Shown: piece by piece, positions 53,804 to 63,970 of the stretch
How positions within the stretch are numbered: position 1 is the first letter of the stretch
How the letters are laid out: each line of letters begins with the position of its first letter
Source: Pseudomonas denitrificans (nom. rej.)
Lineage (GTDB): Bacteria; Pseudomonadota; Gammaproteobacteria; Pseudomonadales; Pseudomonadaceae
Direction of reading: 5' to 3'
Length of the DNA: 64,000 bases
Assembly: GCF_008807415.1 (NCBI RefSeq)
Contig: NZ_CP043626.1
Location: 3,472,001-3,536,000 of the forward strand
Made by a program: the position numbers and the translations under genes
The notes under the pieces: generated by a model
The model's database searches: none
The model's input: only the letters and a program-made list of their open reading frames with translations
What the model was told of the DNA's origin: nothing

Positions 53804-53816
53804 CGGCCATATGTAA

Positions 53817-53906
53817 TGGCGGAGAGATAGGGATTTGAACCCTAGGAACTGTTGCCAGTTCAACGGATTTCGAATCCGTCCCGTTCGGCCACTCCGGCAT
53901 CTCTCC
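53817..53906 (-). tRNA. tRNA-Ser (CGA)
   Basis: The 90-base minus-strand type II tRNA has acceptor GGAGAGA/TCTCTCC, anticodon CGA in ATTCGAAAT and an extended variable arm (AACTGGCAACAGTT). The T-loop is GGTTCAAATCC, and CCA is encoded. Confidence 0.97.
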
Positions 53907-54001
53907 GTGCGGCGCGCATGATACCAGCTTGAAGCCCGAAGGCGAAGCCCTTATTCAGGATTTTTTCGCGTGGTATCAGACGCTTGCGTGCACTGGTCAG
54001 A

Positions 54002-54712
54002 TCAGAGCGGTACGCCGAGGCGGTGGGCCACTTCTTCGTAGGCCTCGATGACGTCGCCCAGACCCTGGCGGAAGCGGTCCTTGTCCATCTTCTTGCGGGT
54101 CTCTTTGTCCCACAGACGGCAGCCGTCCGGGCTGAACTCGTCGCCGAGGACGATCTTGCCGTGGAACAGGCCGAACTCGAGCTTGAAGTCCACCAGCAGC
54201 AGGCCGGCGTCGTCGAACAGCTTGTTCAGCACTTCGTTGACCTTGAAGGAGTAGGCCTTCATTTCGGCCAGTTGCTCCAGGGTCGCCCAGCCGAAGGCCT
54301 GGACGTGGGATTCGTTGATGAACGGGTCGCCCAGGGCGTCGTTCTTCAGGAACAGCTCGAAGGTCGGCGGAGTGAGCTGCAGGCCCTCTTCGACGCCCAG
54401 GCGGCGCACCAGACTGCCGGCGGCGTAGTTGCGCACGACGCACTCGACCGGAATCATGGCGAGCTTCTTGACCAGCACTTCGTTGTCCGACAGCAGGGCG
54501 TCGAACTGGGTCGGGATGCCGGCGGCTTCGAGCTTCTGCATGATGAAGGCGTTGAACTTGTTGTTCACCATGCCCTTGCGATCAAGCTGCTCAATGCGCT
54601 TGCCGTCGAACGCCGAGGTGTCGTTGCGGAACAGCAGGACGAGGCGGTCGGCGTCATCGGTGGTGTAAACCGACTTGGCCTTGCCGCGATAGAGTTCTTC
54701 GCGTTTTTCCAT
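54002..54712 (-). CDS. purC: phosphoribosylaminoimidazole-succinocarboxamide synthase
   Basis: The 236-residue enzyme joins aspartate to CAIR to give SAICAR in purine synthesis. It shows [20 protein letters not shown] (ATP loop), [28 protein letters not shown] and LVDFKLEFG, all PurC signatures. Length equals that of bacterial PurC. The start at 54712 lies 29 bases after the MBL gene stop, continuing the dapA-bamC-MBL-purC order. In-frame sequence upstream belongs to the MBL gene region. Confidence 0.96.
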   Translation of the reverse strand: MEKREELYRGKAKSVYTTDDADRLVLLFRNDTSAFDGKRIEQLDRKGMVNNKFNAFIMQKLEAAGIPTQFDALLSDNEVLVKKLAMIPVECVVRNYAAGSLVRRLGVEEGLQLTPPTFELFLKNDALGDPFINESHVQAFGWATLEQLAEMKAYSFKVNEVLNKLFDDAGLLLVDFKLEFGLFHGKIVLGDEFSPDGCRLWDKETRKKMDKDRFRQGLGDVIEAYEEVAHRLGVPL

Positions 54713-54741
54713 GATGGGCTCCGCTTGCTTAAGGGGTGGGC

Positions 54742-55500
54742 TCAGGCGATGGTGCGCCAGTCGAGTCCAGAATGCTGATCGGCTACCTGCAGCCAGTCCG
54801 GGTCGCACCCAAGGGTGTCGACGAAGCTTTGCCGGGCCAGCTGCGGCGAGTTGTTCTTTTCGCTGAGATGCGCCAGCACCAGGTGCTGCAAGCTTTCCCA
54901 GCCCAGCTGGGCCACGAGTTCGGCGGCCTGCCGGTTGTTCAAATGTCCCCACTGGCCGCCTACACGGACCTTGAGTGGGTAGGGATACGGACCGCGGGCC
55001 AGCATGTCGGTATCGTGATTCGCTTCGATGATCAACGCATCGAGGCCACGATAGCATTCCAGCACCTGCGCCGTGGCGGCCCCCAGATCGGTGAGCTGGC
55101 CAAAGCGCTTCCGGCCATCGGAAAACACGTACTGCAGGGGCTCCCGTGCATCGTGGGAGACGCTCACCGCAGTGACTTCCAGGTCTTTCAGTACCAGGCG
55201 GTCGCCGCATTTGAGCAGCCCCGCCGGTGTCACCGGCTTGCGCATTCCCTGCAGGGTGCCGGCGCTGAGGTACACGGGTATTCGATGGTGCCGGGCCAGC
55301 AGTTCGACGCCGTTGATGTGATCGGAGTGTTCGTGCGTGACCAGCACCGCGTCCAGCTGCCCGGGCTCTACGCCCAGGCGCGCCAGACGACGGATGGTTT
55401 CACGCAGCGGAAAACCGCAGTCGATCAGTATCCGGGTGTCAGAACTGCTCACCAAGGCCGAATTGCCCCGGCTTCCGCTCCCCAGGACCGCGAAGTGCAT
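54742..55500 (-). CDS. MBL-fold metallohydrolase (YycJ/WalJ-like)
   Basis: The 252-residue protein begins [19 protein letters not shown] and has the metal site [12 protein letters not shown] (HxHxDH), then SVSHDAREP and LIIEANHD, a pattern seen in YycJ-type exonuclease-like enzymes. It has no signal peptide. The actual reaction is unproved. Its start lies 62 bases inside the bamC end, an unusually long overlap. Confidence 0.87.
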   Translation of the reverse strand: MHFAVLGSGSRGNSALVSSSDTRILIDCGFPLRETIRRLARLGVEPGQLDAVLVTHEHSDHINGVELLARHHRIPVYLSAGTLQGMRKPVTPAGLLKCGDRLVLKDLEVTAVSVSHDAREPLQYVFSDGRKRFGQLTDLGAATAQVLECYRGLDALIIEANHDTDMLARGPYPYPLKVRVGGQWGHLNNRQAAELVAQLGWESLQHLVLAHLSEKNNSPQLARQSFVDTLGCDPDWLQVADQHSGLDWRTIA

Positions 55501-56628
55501 TCCGCATACTCTCCTGGAGTTTTTCCAACACCCCCTGCGCCACGTCAGCCGGTGCGGAGGTGTTGATGTCTTTGTCGACGGTGATCTGGACGGTGTTGCT
55601 CACGCTGGTCAGGCGAACCTGGTAGCGCTGGGCCTTGGCGTCCTCTTCTTCCTTGGTCTTCTCGCCACCGCCGAACAGGCGGCTGAAGAAGCCAGGCTTG
55701 TCTTCGTCCTTCTTCTTCGCGCCTTCGGCGATGTTGACGTAGTACACGCCCAGGCTGCGGTTGAGGTCGTCGACACGGATGTCGGCACGATCCAGCGCAC
55801 GGCCGACGCTGACCCAGGCACGATCGAAATCGGAGTCGACGGTCAGCACCGGGTTGCCGCTGCCGTCCTTGTTCAGCTGGACGGCGCCGGGGTGTCGTAG
55901 TCCGAGTGCGCGGCGAGCAGGGAGACGGAGCCGCCCTTCTCGGCGCTGGTGGCCATGCTGGCGATCATTTCGTCGAGCAGCGCGGCGTCCAGGCTCGGCA
56001 CGGCCGGCTTGGTCGGCCAATCGCCAGTGGCGGTGCTGCCGGCCGGGCGGGTTTCGCTCAGCACGTAGACTTCACTGGTGTTGGTCTGCACGCCGGGCTC
56101 GATGCGCACACGAACGCGCGCTTCGCTGTCTGGCTCGACGCCCGACACACGGCTGCTCAGACGACGCGCCAGGGGCGCGGAGAGCTGCGACAGCGGCTGC
56201 CAGTTGGTGCTGAATTCGCCAGTCTGCGGACGTTCGTTGGCGATGGAGAAGCCGTTGTCCTGGAAGAACTGGTGAGCGACCGGCCAGACTTCGGCCGGCG
56301 GACGCTGGGCAACCAGCCAGCGCGAGTCGCCGCTCTTCTGCAGGCTGAAGTCGCTGACTTCGCCGGCGCCGGACAGCGGCTGCGGACGCGGCACTTCGAA
56401 CTCGCCTTCCTTCTCGGTGCTGGTGGCGACGTTCATCGGAATCGGCAGCAGCGGGTCGAGCTGCTTGCTCTGCATGCCCTCGGGCACCTTCATCGGTGCG
56501 GTTTCGCGGGCGTTGAGGTAATCGTCGCCACGGTCGCGGAAGTAGCCTTCCGGGCCCCACAGCCAGCCGCAGCCGGAGATGTTGCCGATAACCAGGGCGA
56601 GCGCAGTCAGTCCTGCCAGTCGCTTCAT
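55439..56628 (-). pseudogene. bamC: outer-membrane assembly lipoprotein BamC, frameshifted
   Basis: The N-terminal frame has a lipoprotein signal with lipobox ISGC and continues [30 protein letters not shown], the flexible BamC segment that contacts BamD. It then has the first helix-grip domain ([27 protein letters not shown]). The frame closes at 55873. The second half (FDRAWVSVGRALDRADIRVDDLNRSLGVYYV to the stop at 55439) continues one frame over. The break is at the four G at 55889-55892; a fifth gives about 396 residues. BamC belongs to the BAM machine that inserts beta-barrel proteins. The missing base is probably a sequence error. It is preceded by dapA after 13 bases. Confidence 0.9.
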
Positions 56629-56641
56629 GCGAGGGAGCTCC

Positions 56642-57520
56642 TTAAGCCAGGACGCCGGTCTGGCGCATGGCCTGACGCAGCGGTTCGTGGCAGCGCGGGC
56701 TGAGCCAGGTCAGAGGCAGGCGGATGCCCTCTGGAATCAGCCCCATTTCGTGCAGGGCGAACTTGACCGGGATGGGGTTGGATTCGATGAACAGCGACTT
56801 GTGCAGCGGCATCAGGCGATCGTTGATGGCGCGGGCAGCGGCGGCATCGCCACGCATGGCGGCGGCGCAGAGGTCGCTCATGGCGCGCGGGGCGACGTTG
56901 GCGGTCACCGAGATGTTGCCCTTGCCGCCCATCAGCATCAGCTCGACGGCGGTGGCGTCGTCACCGGAGTAGACGAGGAAGTCCTTGCCGACGCGATCCA
57001 GTACTTCCTTGCCGCGCTGCAGGTCGCCGGTGGCTTCCTTGATGCCGACGATGTTCGGCACCTTGGACAGGCGCTCGACAGTCTCGGGCAGCATGTCGCA
57101 GGCGGTACGGCCCGGCACGTTGTAGAGGATCTGCGGGATGGCCACGGCTTCGGCGATGTGGCGGAAGTGCTGGTACAGGCCTTCCTGGGTAGGCTTGTTG
57201 TAGTACGGGGTCACCAGCAGGCAGGCGTCTGCACCGCCGGACTTGGCGGCCTCGGTCAGCTCGACGGCCTCACGGGTGGAGTTGGCGCCGGTGCCGGCGA
57301 TGACCGGGATACGGCCGTTGACCTGGTCGACGACGCGACGGATGACGTCCAGGTGTTCGTTCACGTCCAGAGTGGCCGATTCACCCGTGGTGCCGACCGC
57401 TACGATGGCATTGGTGCCTTCCTGCAGGTGGAAGTCCACCAGCTTGGCGAGGCTGTCCCAATCCAGTCGACCCTGAGCATCGAAGGGGGTGACCAGCGCC
57501 ACCATACTGCCCGCAATCAT
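56642..57520 (-). CDS. dapA: 4-hydroxy-tetrahydrodipicolinate synthase
   Basis: The 292-residue enzyme condenses pyruvate with aspartate semialdehyde in lysine and peptidoglycan synthesis. GTTGESATL is the pyruvate-binding signature, [11 protein letters not shown] holds the catalytic Tyr, and [10 protein letters not shown] the Schiff-base Lys. The start at 57520 begins [13 protein letters not shown] as in other DapA proteins. It is the first gene of the dapA-bamC-MBL-purC unit and divergent from gcvR across 171 bases. Confidence 0.97.
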   Translation of the reverse strand: MIAGSMVALVTPFDAQGRLDWDSLAKLVDFHLQEGTNAIVAVGTTGESATLDVNEHLDVIRRVVDQVNGRIPVIAGTGANSTREAVELTEAAKSGGADACLLVTPYYNKPTQEGLYQHFRHIAEAVAIPQILYNVPGRTACDMLPETVERLSKVPNIVGIKEATGDLQRGKEVLDRVGKDFLVYSGDDATAVELMLMGGKGNISVTANVAPRAMSDLCAAAMRGDAAAARAINDRLMPLHKSLFIESNPIPVKFALHEMGLIPEGIRLPLTWLSPRCHEPLRQAMRQTGVLA

Positions 57521-57691
57521 GCAACCGCTCCTGCCGGAAAAAGAAAGCCGTAATGGTACTGTCGCCACCGGCCACGCACAAGGTGACGCAGCGACCCGCG
57601 AGCGGTCAGACATTCCCCTCATCGGCGCTTTTCGCTACCCTTTCTCCTTTGTCGATGCGGCCCGCTTGGCCGCCACTCCCAGGAAAGCTGC

Positions 57692-58249
57692 ATGTCCACC
57701 TCTCACCCTCGTGAACAATTCCTTCTGATCAGTGCTCTGGGCCCGAACCCGATGGAGTTGACCAGCGTGCTGTGCCGCACCTGCGTCGACAACCGCTGCT
57801 CGGTGGTCAGCAGCCGCCTGACCCGTCACGGCGAGTTCAGCGCGCTGATCCTGCAGATCTCCGGCAGCTGGGATGCCCTGGCCCGCCTGGAAGGCGGTCT
57901 GCCGCCCCTGGCCAAGCGTCACGGCTTCACCCTCAGCGTCACGCGCAGCAATGTCCACGTCACCCGCGCCCAGGCCCTGCCCTATGTGGCCTATGTCAGC
58001 GCCGTCTATCGTCCGGACATCCTCAACGAGCTGTGCCAGTTCTTCATCGATCACAACATCGAGCTGGAAAACCTCACCTGCGACACTTACCAGGCGCCGC
58101 ACACCAACACCAGCATGCTCAACGCCACCATCACCGTGACGCTGCCGGCCGGCACCCAGATCAGTTGGCTGCGCGATCAGTTCCTCGACTTTGCCGATGC
58201 GCTGAACCTGGACGCGCTGATCGAGCCCTGGCGTCCGCAGCATCCGTAA
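57692..58249 (+). CDS. gcvR: glycine cleavage system transcriptional repressor GcvR
   Basis: The 185-residue protein is built of two ACT domains (about 10-85 and 98-180; EQFLLISALGPNPMELTSVLCRTC and PYVAYVSAVYRPDILNELCQFF). GcvR-type proteins bind glycine and modulate GcvA. It is followed after 25 bases by bcp, a common pairing. Confidence 0.9.
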   Translation: MSTSHPREQFLLISALGPNPMELTSVLCRTCVDNRCSVVSSRLTRHGEFSALILQISGSWDALARLEGGLPPLAKRHGFTLSVTRSNVHVTRAQALPYVAYVSAVYRPDILNELCQFFIDHNIELENLTCDTYQAPHTNTSMLNATITVTLPAGTQISWLRDQFLDFADALNLDALIEPWRPQHP

Positions 58250-58274
58250 GGATGCTCCCAAGGAGAAAATTCCC

Positions 58275-58744
58275 ATGGCAGTCGAACTGAACAAACCCGT
58301 CGCCGATTTCCAGGCCCCGGCCACCAGCGGCGTCGAATTCCGCCTGTCCGAACTCAAGGGCAAACAGGTCGTCCTGTACTTCTACCCAAGGACAGCACCC
58401 CTGGCTGCACCACCGAAGGCCAGGGCTTCCGCGACAGGATCGAGGACTTCGCCAAGGCCAACACACTGGTGTTCGGCGTCTCCCGCGATGGCATCAAGTC
58501 CCACGAGAACTTCAAGGCCAAGCAGTGCTTCCCCTTCGAGCTGATCAGCGACAAGGATGAGGCCGTCTGCCAGCTGTTCGACGTGATCAAGCTGAAGAAG
58601 CTCTACGGCAAGGAATACATGGGCGTGGACCGCAGCACTTTCCTGATCGACGCCAAGGGCGTGCTGCGCCAGGAGTGGCGCGGCGTGAAAGTGCCCGGGC
58701 ACGTGGACGCCGTGCTCGCCGCCGCTCAAGCGCTGAACCAGTAA
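58275..58744 (+). pseudogene. bcp: thioredoxin-dependent thiol peroxidase Bcp, frameshifted
   Basis: The frame from 58275 begins MAVELNKPVADFQAPATSGVEFRLSELKGKQVVLYFYP as in Bcp/PrxQ and then leaves the family frame. The following bases encode, one frame over, the GCTTEGQGF peroxidatic Cys motif (TGC at 58406-58408) and the rest (FGVSRDGIKSHENFKAKQ to the stop at 58744). A missing C in the run at 58385-58387 (CCC where CCCC fits) accounts for the break. The repaired protein has 156 residues, normal for Bcp. It reduces hydroperoxides with thioredoxin. A base-calling error is likely. Confidence 0.9.
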
Positions 58745-58765
58745 GCCGCTGAGCCAGCGCCAATG

Positions 58766-58793
58766 AAAAAGGCCGCTGATCAGCGGCCTTTTT
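58766..58793. terminator. bidirectional terminator between bcp and the AI-2E family gene
   Basis: AAAAAGGCCGCTGA is followed immediately by its exact complement TCAGCGGCCTTTTT. It serves both convergent genes. Confidence 0.9.
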
Positions 58794-58796
58794 CGT

Positions 58797-59876
58797 TTAC
58801 ATCATCGGGCTGACTTGCGGCTCCAATGGCGGCTGTCGCGGCCAGGCATCCAGCACGGCCTTCACCAGAGTCGCCAGCGGGATGGCGAAGAACACCCCCC
58901 AGAAGCCCCACAGCCCGCCGAACAGTAGCACCGCGCAGATGATCGCCACCGGGTGCAGGTTCACCGCCTCGGAGAACAGTAGCGGCACCAGCACGTTGCC
59001 ATCCAGCGCCTGGATGATCGCGTGGGCGGCCATCAGGTAGATGAACTGGTCGCTCCAGCCCCACTGGAACAGCGCGATCATCGCCACCGGCACGGTGACC
59101 ACTACTGCGCCGATATAAGGCACCACCACCGACAGGCCGACCAGCAGCGCGAGCAGCGCCGCATAGTTCAACCCCAGCAGCGCAAAAGCGATGTAGGTCG
59201 CCACACCGGTGATGAAGATCTCGATGACCTTGCCACGGATGTAGTTGGCAATCTGCTGGTTCATCTCGTTCCACACCTGCTTCATCAGCCCTCGCTCACG
59301 GGGCAGGTAGCGGCGGAACCAGTGGTAGAAGCGGCGGCGGTCCTTGAGGAAGAAGAACACCAGGATCGGCACCAGCACCAGGTAGATCATGATGTTGACC
59401 ACCACGGGCAGGCCCGACAGGGAGAAGGTCAGCGCCCACTGGCCGAGCTGACCCAGTTCGCTGCGCGCCGCCTCGACGGTGTGCAGCACCTGCTCCTCGG
59501 TGACCATGTCCGGGTAGCGCTCGGGCAGCATCAACAGGGTCGCCTGCCACTCGCCGAGCATGCCGGGCAGTTCGTTGAACAGAGTGAACAGCTGCTTCCA
59601 CAGCAGCGGCACCAGCACCAGCAGGAACACTGCGAGCAGCCCGAGGAACAGCGAATAGACCAGCCACACCGCGAACAGATGTGGCACACGCAGGCGCTCC
59701 AGCACGCCGACCATGCCCTGGATGAGGAAGGCGATGACCATCGCCGCCAGCACCGGCGCGAGCATCCCGCCAAAGGTCAGGATGACGGTAAATCCCAGCC
59801 CGAGAATGACCGCCAGCACTATCGCCTCCTCGTCGGAGAAATAGCGCTGCATCCAGTCCTGCAAAACCTTGAGCAT
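58797..59876 (-). CDS. AI-2E family (PerM-like) membrane protein
   Basis: The 359-residue protein has seven to eight transmembrane segments and family motifs such as VPIGAVVVTVP-like VVPYIGAVVVTVP, HAIIQALDGNVLVPLLFSEAVNLHPVAII and WGFWGVFFAIPLATLVKAV. Members include sodium/proton exchangers and an autoinducer-2 exporter; this one is closest to PerM. The ATG at 59876 is preferred over the adjacent TTG. The C-terminus is Pro- and Met-rich. Confidence 0.9.
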   Translation of the reverse strand: MLKVLQDWMQRYFSDEEAIVLAVILGLGFTVILTFGGMLAPVLAAMVIAFLIQGMVGVLERLRVPHLFAVWLVYSLFLGLLAVFLLVLVPLLWKQLFTLFNELPGMLGEWQATLLMLPERYPDMVTEEQVLHTVEAARSELGQLGQWALTFSLSGLPVVVNIMIYLVLVPILVFFFLKDRRRFYHWFRRYLPRERGLMKQVWNEMNQQIANYIRGKVIEIFITGVATYIAFALLGLNYAALLALLVGLSVVVPYIGAVVVTVPVAMIALFQWGWSDQFIYLMAAHAIIQALDGNVLVPLLFSEAVNLHPVAIICAVLLFGGLWGFWGVFFAIPLATLVKAVLDAWPRQPPLEPQVSPMM

Positions 59877-59930
59877 CAACGAAACCTGCGAAACGAATGG
59901 GATAACGTCGCGGTTACCCGCGATCAGGGG

Positions 59931-60182
59931 CTACTTCTTGCGCAGCCAGTAGCGATAGACGCCGGCTTCGACCTCTTCATGCAGCAGCGAGTGCCCGGCA
60001 AGATCGGCGAAAACGCGGAAGTCGCGCTGCGAGCCCGCATCGGTGGCGATCACCTTGAGCACCGCTCCACTGGGAAGCCGGTTCAGCTCCAGCTTGGCCT
60101 TGAGCAGCGGCAACGGACAATTGAGACCGCTGGCGTCCAGCTCCGCGTCACAGGCGGGGACGGACGGCGTGGAATCGGACAT
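59931..60182 (-). CDS. TusA-family sulfurtransferase-like protein
   Basis: The 83-residue protein has the TusA motif CPLPLLKAK, with Cys22 in LNCPLP as the sulfur-carrying residue, and a compact alpha/beta fold. TusA-like proteins relay sulfur for tRNA thiolation or molybdenum cofactor. In P. aeruginosa a homologue at this position (from memory) is linked to molybdenum cofactor enzymes. It lies 54 bases upstream of the PerM-like gene on the same strand. Confidence 0.9.
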   Translation of the reverse strand: MSDSTPSVPACDAELDASGLNCPLPLLKAKLELNRLPSGAVLKVIATDAGSQRDFRVFADLAGHSLLHEEVEAGVYRYWLRKK

Positions 60183-60407
60183 CGAAACGAACTCCAGTCA
60201 GGGCGCCCAAGAATACCGAAAGCGTTGGAAAAGTAACCAGGCCCTGCAGAGACGCTGTTCATTAATGAAGCCGTCAGACTCGGGGTTGAAAGGGCCACGA
60301 AGCGGAAATACCCGATTCGAATTGCGCCGCACTTCCGCCCTGCAAACTAGGCATAGGCGTAAGCGTGCGGCTAAAGTAGAGCCTTTCTCGGAACGAGCCT
60401 CGTGTAC

Positions 60408-61844
60408 ATGAAAGTACTCCGCCCTGCCCTGCTGTCGCTCGCTGTCGCCTTCGCCATGCCGGCCCTGGCGGACGACCTGCCTTCCCTGGGGGACGCCAGC
60501 TCGTCCATCGTCTCCCCGGAGCAGGAGTTCCAGCTCGGCCGCGCCTGGCTGAGCATGCTGCGCAACCAGGTCGACACGCTCAACGATCCGCAACTCAAGG
60601 ACTATGTCGAGTCCAGCGTCTACCGCCTGGCCGAGTCCAGCGAACTGCAGGACCACCGCCTGGCGTTCATCCTGATCCGAGACAAACAGATCAACGCCTT
60701 CGCCGCCCCTGGCGGCGTGGTCGGCGTCAACGGCGGCCTGTTCATCTATGCCCAGACCGAAGGCGAGTACATCGCAGTACTGGCGCACGAACTCGGCCAC
60801 CTCAGCCAACGCCACTTCGCCCGCGGCATCGAAGCACAACAGCGCATGCAGGTACCGGTGATGGCCGCCATGCTGGCCGGCATCATCGCCGCCGCCGCCG
60901 GCGCCGGTGATGCGGGTATCGCTGCCATCGCCGGCACCCAGGCCGCGGCCATCCAGAACCAACTGCGCTTCTCCCGGCAGAACGAACAGGAAGCCGACCG
61001 CGTCGGCGTTGCCACCATGGTCCGCGCCGGCTACGACCCGCGCTCCATGCCCAACATGTTCGAGCGCCTGGCCCGCCAGTACCGTTACGAGGGCAAACCG
61101 CCGGAATTCCTGCTGACTCACCCAGTCACCGAATCGCGTATCGCCGACACCCGCAACCGCGCCGAGCAGTACCCCAAGGGCGGCAAGGAAGACTCGCTGC
61201 GCTACGAGCTGATGCGCGCCCGCGTCCAGCAGATGTTCGAAGACACGCCGGGCATGGCCAGCAAGCAGTTCCGCGCGCAACTCGACGAAGACCCGAAGAA
61301 CGACGCTGCGCGCTACGGCCTTGCGCTGTCGCAGACCAAGATCGGCCAGCTCAACGACGCCCGCAGCAACCTGCAGCAGCTGCTGGCCAAGGCGCCCAAC
61401 GACATCAGCTACAACCTGGCCATGTCCGATCTCGACATCACCGCCAACAAGCTGCCCGACGCCCAGGCGCGGGTGCAGAAGATGCTCGGCCAGTACCCGG
61501 ACAGCTACCCGCTGATCCAGGCCAATGCCGACCTGATGATGAAGACCAACCGCGCGGCCGATGCCGAGAAAACGCTGTTCAAGCTGTCCCAACGCCGCCC
61601 GCTGGACCCGGACGTGTGGAACCGCCTGGCCGACGCCTGCACCCTGAGTGGCAACGCCATTGGCGTGTACCAGGCCCGCGCGGAGTACTACGCACTCACC
61701 GGCGACTACAAGCAGGCGATCGAGCAGCTGGACTTCGCCAAGCGCCGCGCCGGCGGCAACTTCACCTTGGCCGCGCGCCTGGATGCCCGCCAGCAGGAGT
61801 TCCGCGAGCAGGAGCGCATCCTCAAGGAAATGATGGGACGCTGA
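60408..61844 (+). CDS. bepA: M48 family periplasmic protease with TPR repeats (BepA-like)
   Basis: The 478-residue protein has a signal peptide (MKVLRPALLSLAVAFAMPALA) and an M48 zinc site HELGHLSQRH in the catalytic domain (about 40-280; NEQEADRVGVATM supplies the third ligand). Four to five TPR-type repeats follow (about 300-470; ARYGLALSQTKIGQLNDARSNL and others). BepA monitors the maturation of LptD and degrades stalled outer-membrane proteins. A GTG at 60402 is an alternative start. Terminator follows. Confidence 0.9.
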   Translation: MKVLRPALLSLAVAFAMPALADDLPSLGDASSSIVSPEQEFQLGRAWLSMLRNQVDTLNDPQLKDYVESSVYRLAESSELQDHRLAFILIRDKQINAFAAPGGVVGVNGGLFIYAQTEGEYIAVLAHELGHLSQRHFARGIEAQQRMQVPVMAAMLAGIIAAAAGAGDAGIAAIAGTQAAAIQNQLRFSRQNEQEADRVGVATMVRAGYDPRSMPNMFERLARQYRYEGKPPEFLLTHPVTESRIADTRNRAEQYPKGGKEDSLRYELMRARVQQMFEDTPGMASKQFRAQLDEDPKNDAARYGLALSQTKIGQLNDARSNLQQLLAKAPNDISYNLAMSDLDITANKLPDAQARVQKMLGQYPDSYPLIQANADLMMKTNRAADAEKTLFKLSQRRPLDPDVWNRLADACTLSGNAIGVYQARAEYYALTGDYKQAIEQLDFAKRRAGGNFTLAARLDARQQEFREQERILKEMMGR

Positions 61845-61861
61845 GCCCTTCTCCCGCCCAC

Positions 61862-61890
61862 AAAAAAGCCCGGCATCTGCCGGGCTTTTT
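61862..61890. terminator. bidirectional terminator between bepA and nadA
   Basis: AAAAAAGCCCGGC pairs with GCCGGGCTTTTT around ATCT, between convergent genes. Confidence 0.9.
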
Positions 61891-61906
61891 CATTCACGCA
61901 TGCTGA

Positions 61907-62965
61907 TCAGGCATTGCCCGCCAGCTTCAACTTCGCCGCCTGGGTAAAGTCGAGCATGCGCTTGAGCGGCTTGATTGCCTTGGGAATCAGCGCCGGGTCG
62001 ACGAAGATTTCGCCCGAGCCGTCCTTCAGGCACGCCAGGGTGCGCTCCAGGGTGTTCATGGCCATCCACGGGCAGTGCGCACAGCTGCGGCAGGCCGCGC
62101 CGTTGCCGGCGGTGGGCGCCTCGATGAATTCCTTGTCCGGGCACAGCTGCTGCATCTTGTAGAAGATGCCGCGGTCGGTGGCGACGATGAAGCGTTTGTT
62201 CGGCAGCGTTTGCGCGGCCTTGATCAACTGGCTGGTGGAGCCCACGGCATCGGCCAGGTCCACCACCGCCTCCGGCGACTCCGGGTGCACCAGGATCGCG
62301 GCGTCCGGGTAGATCGCCTTGAGGTCTTCCAGCTGCTTGGCCTTGAACTCCTCGTGAACGATGCAGGCACCGTCCCAGAGCAGCATGTCGGCGCCAGTCT
62401 CGCGCTGGATATAGCGACCCAGGTGCCGGTCCGGCGCCCAGAGGATCGGCTCGCCGTTGTCCATCAGGTGCTCGACGATCTCCACAGCGCAACTGGAGGT
62501 CACCACCCAGTCGGCGCGCGCCTTCACGGCTGCCGAGGTGTTCGCGTAGACCACCACGGTGCGCTCGGGATGCTGGTCGCAGAAAGCGGAGAACTCTTCC
62601 ACCGGGCAGCCCAGGTCCAGCGAGCAGGTCGCCTCCAGGGTCGGCATCAGTACGCGCTTTTCCGGGTTGAGGATTTTCGCGGTCTCACCCATGAAGCGAA
62701 CACCGGCGACCACCACGGTCTGCGCCGAATGCTGGTTGCCAAAACGGGCCATTTCCAGCGAGTCGGAAACGCAGCCGCCGGTCTCTTCGGCCAGCGCCTG
62801 GATCACCGGGTCACAGTAGTAGTGTGCGACGAGCACGGCGTTCTGCGCCTTCAGCTCGGCGGCGATGGCCGCACGGTAGTCGGCTTCCTCCTGCACGCTC
62901 AGCACCCGCGGCTGCTTCGCCGCCAGATGGGCCTGGACCAGCAGGCGTTCGGAAATCTGGGACAT
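61907..62965 (-). CDS. nadA: quinolinate synthase NadA
   Basis: The 352-residue enzyme condenses iminoaspartate with dihydroxyacetone phosphate to quinolinate in NAD synthesis. Its iron-sulfur cluster ligands are Cys residues in [11 protein letters not shown] or its neighbours and in [49 protein letters not shown] is the N-terminal signature. There is no nadB adjacent. It is convergent with bepA. Confidence 0.96.
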   Translation of the reverse strand: MSQISERLLVQAHLAAKQPRVLSVQEEADYRAAIAAELKAQNAVLVAHYYCDPVIQALAEETGGCVSDSLEMARFGNQHSAQTVVVAGVRFMGETAKILNPEKRVLMPTLEATCSLDLGCPVEEFSAFCDQHPERTVVVYANTSAAVKARADWVVTSSCAVEIVEHLMDNGEPILWAPDRHLGRYIQRETGADMLLWDGACIVHEEFKAKQLEDLKAIYPDAAILVHPESPEAVVDLADAVGSTSQLIKAAQTLPNKRFIVATDRGIFYKMQQLCPDKEFIEAPTAGNGAACRSCAHCPWMAMNTLERTLACLKDGSGEIFVDPALIPKAIKPLKRMLDFTQAAKLKLAGNA

Positions 62966-63078
62966 CGTGTGAAAACCTCAACAGGCACGGTCTGATTATG
63001 CCGGCGATTTTATCACCACCGCCTTACGACGCGGTGCACCGTGGATGGCCATACGGCAGACTTTTTCCGGCACATGGC

Positions 63079-63112
63079 AAAAGCCCCGTGATCTTTCGAT
63101 CACGGGGCTTTT
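63079..63112 (-). terminator. terminator after tRNA-Lys
   Basis: A perfect 15-base stem AAAAGCCCCGTGATC with a TTTC loop ends in T-runs on the minus strand, 12 bases beyond the tRNA. Confidence 0.9.
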
Positions 63113-63123
63113 GTCTTACATGT

Positions 63124-63199
63124 TGGTGGGTCGTGTGGGATTCGAACCTACGACCAATTGGTTAAAAGCCAACTGCTCTACCGACTGAGCTAACGACCC
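63124..63199 (-). tRNA. tRNA-Lys (TTT)
   Basis: The 76-base minus-strand cloverleaf has acceptor GGGTCGT/ACGACCC, D-loop AGTCGGTAGA, anticodon TTT in GCTTTTAAC, T-loop GGTTCGAATCC and an encoded CCA. It lies directly downstream of queC on the same strand. Confidence 0.97.
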
Positions 63200-63258
63200 A
63201 ACGTGGGGCGTATAATACTGATTTCTAACGCAAAAACAACACCCTTCGAAAACTTTTT

Positions 63259-63951
63259 TCAGAAATATCGCGTCGGGTCGGAAATTCCCGCGGCCAAAAA
63301 GCCCTCGGAACGCAGTCGGCAGCTGTCGCATTTACCGCACGCACGCCCGTCATCATCGGCCTGATAGCAGGAAACCGTCAGGCTGTAATCCACGCCCTGA
63401 GCGATGCCCGCCTCGATGATCTGCGCCTTGGAAAGGAACTGCAGCGGCGCCTGGATGCGGAAGCCGTCGCCCTCCACACCGGCCTTGGTCGCCAGGTTGG
63501 CCATCCGCTCGAAAGCCTCGACGAACTCGGGACGACAATCCGGGTAGCCGGAATAATCCACGGCGTTCACGCCGATGAAGATATCCCGCGAACCGAGCAC
63601 CTCCGCCCACCCCAGCGCGAGCGAAAGGAAAACGGTATTGCGCGCCGGCACGTAGGTGACCGGGATACCTTCGCCGGGTGCCTCGGGCACATCGATGCGG
63701 CTATCGGTCAGGGCGGAGCCGCCGATGCCGTTCAGGTTCAGGCCGATCACCTTGTGCTCGATCACGCCCTGCTGGCGAGCGACCCGCTCGGCTGCCTGCA
63801 ACTCGGCACGGTGACGCTGTCCGTAATCGAAACTCATGGTGTAGCAGTCGTAGCCTTCTGCCTTGGCCATGGCGACCACGGTCGCGGAGTCCAGGCCGCC
63901 GGAGAGCAGGATTACGGCTTTCTTGCCGTTCATGGATGGCTTGATGGACAT
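63259..63951 (-). CDS. queC: 7-cyano-7-deazaguanine synthase QueC
   Basis: The 230-residue enzyme converts 7-carboxy-7-deazaguanine to preQ0 in queuosine synthesis. It has the ATP pyrophosphatase loop [11 protein letters not shown] and a C-terminal zinc site [20 protein letters not shown] (Cys at four positions). The ATG at 63951 has GGAGGAG upstream; an internal ATG at 63933 without such a site gives the 224-residue form more often annotated. It follows the queE end by 19 bases, so the two form an operon. Confidence 0.96.
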   Translation of the reverse strand: MSIKPSMNGKKAVILLSGGLDSATVVAMAKAEGYDCYTMSFDYGQRHRAELQAAERVARQQGVIEHKVIGLNLNGIGGSALTDSRIDVPEAPGEGIPVTYVPARNTVFLSLALGWAEVLGSRDIFIGVNAVDYSGYPDCRPEFVEAFERMANLATKAGVEGDGFRIQAPLQFLSKAQIIEAGIAQGVDYSLTVSCYQADDDGRACGKCDSCRLRSEGFLAAGISDPTRYF

Positions 63952-63970
63952 GAGAAGGTCTCCTCCGCGC

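Noticed and set aside
53355..53900. Minus-strand frame of 181 codons spanning tRNA-Ser
   Set aside because: Its start is translated tRNA sequence and the rest is antisense to a better plus-strand gene.
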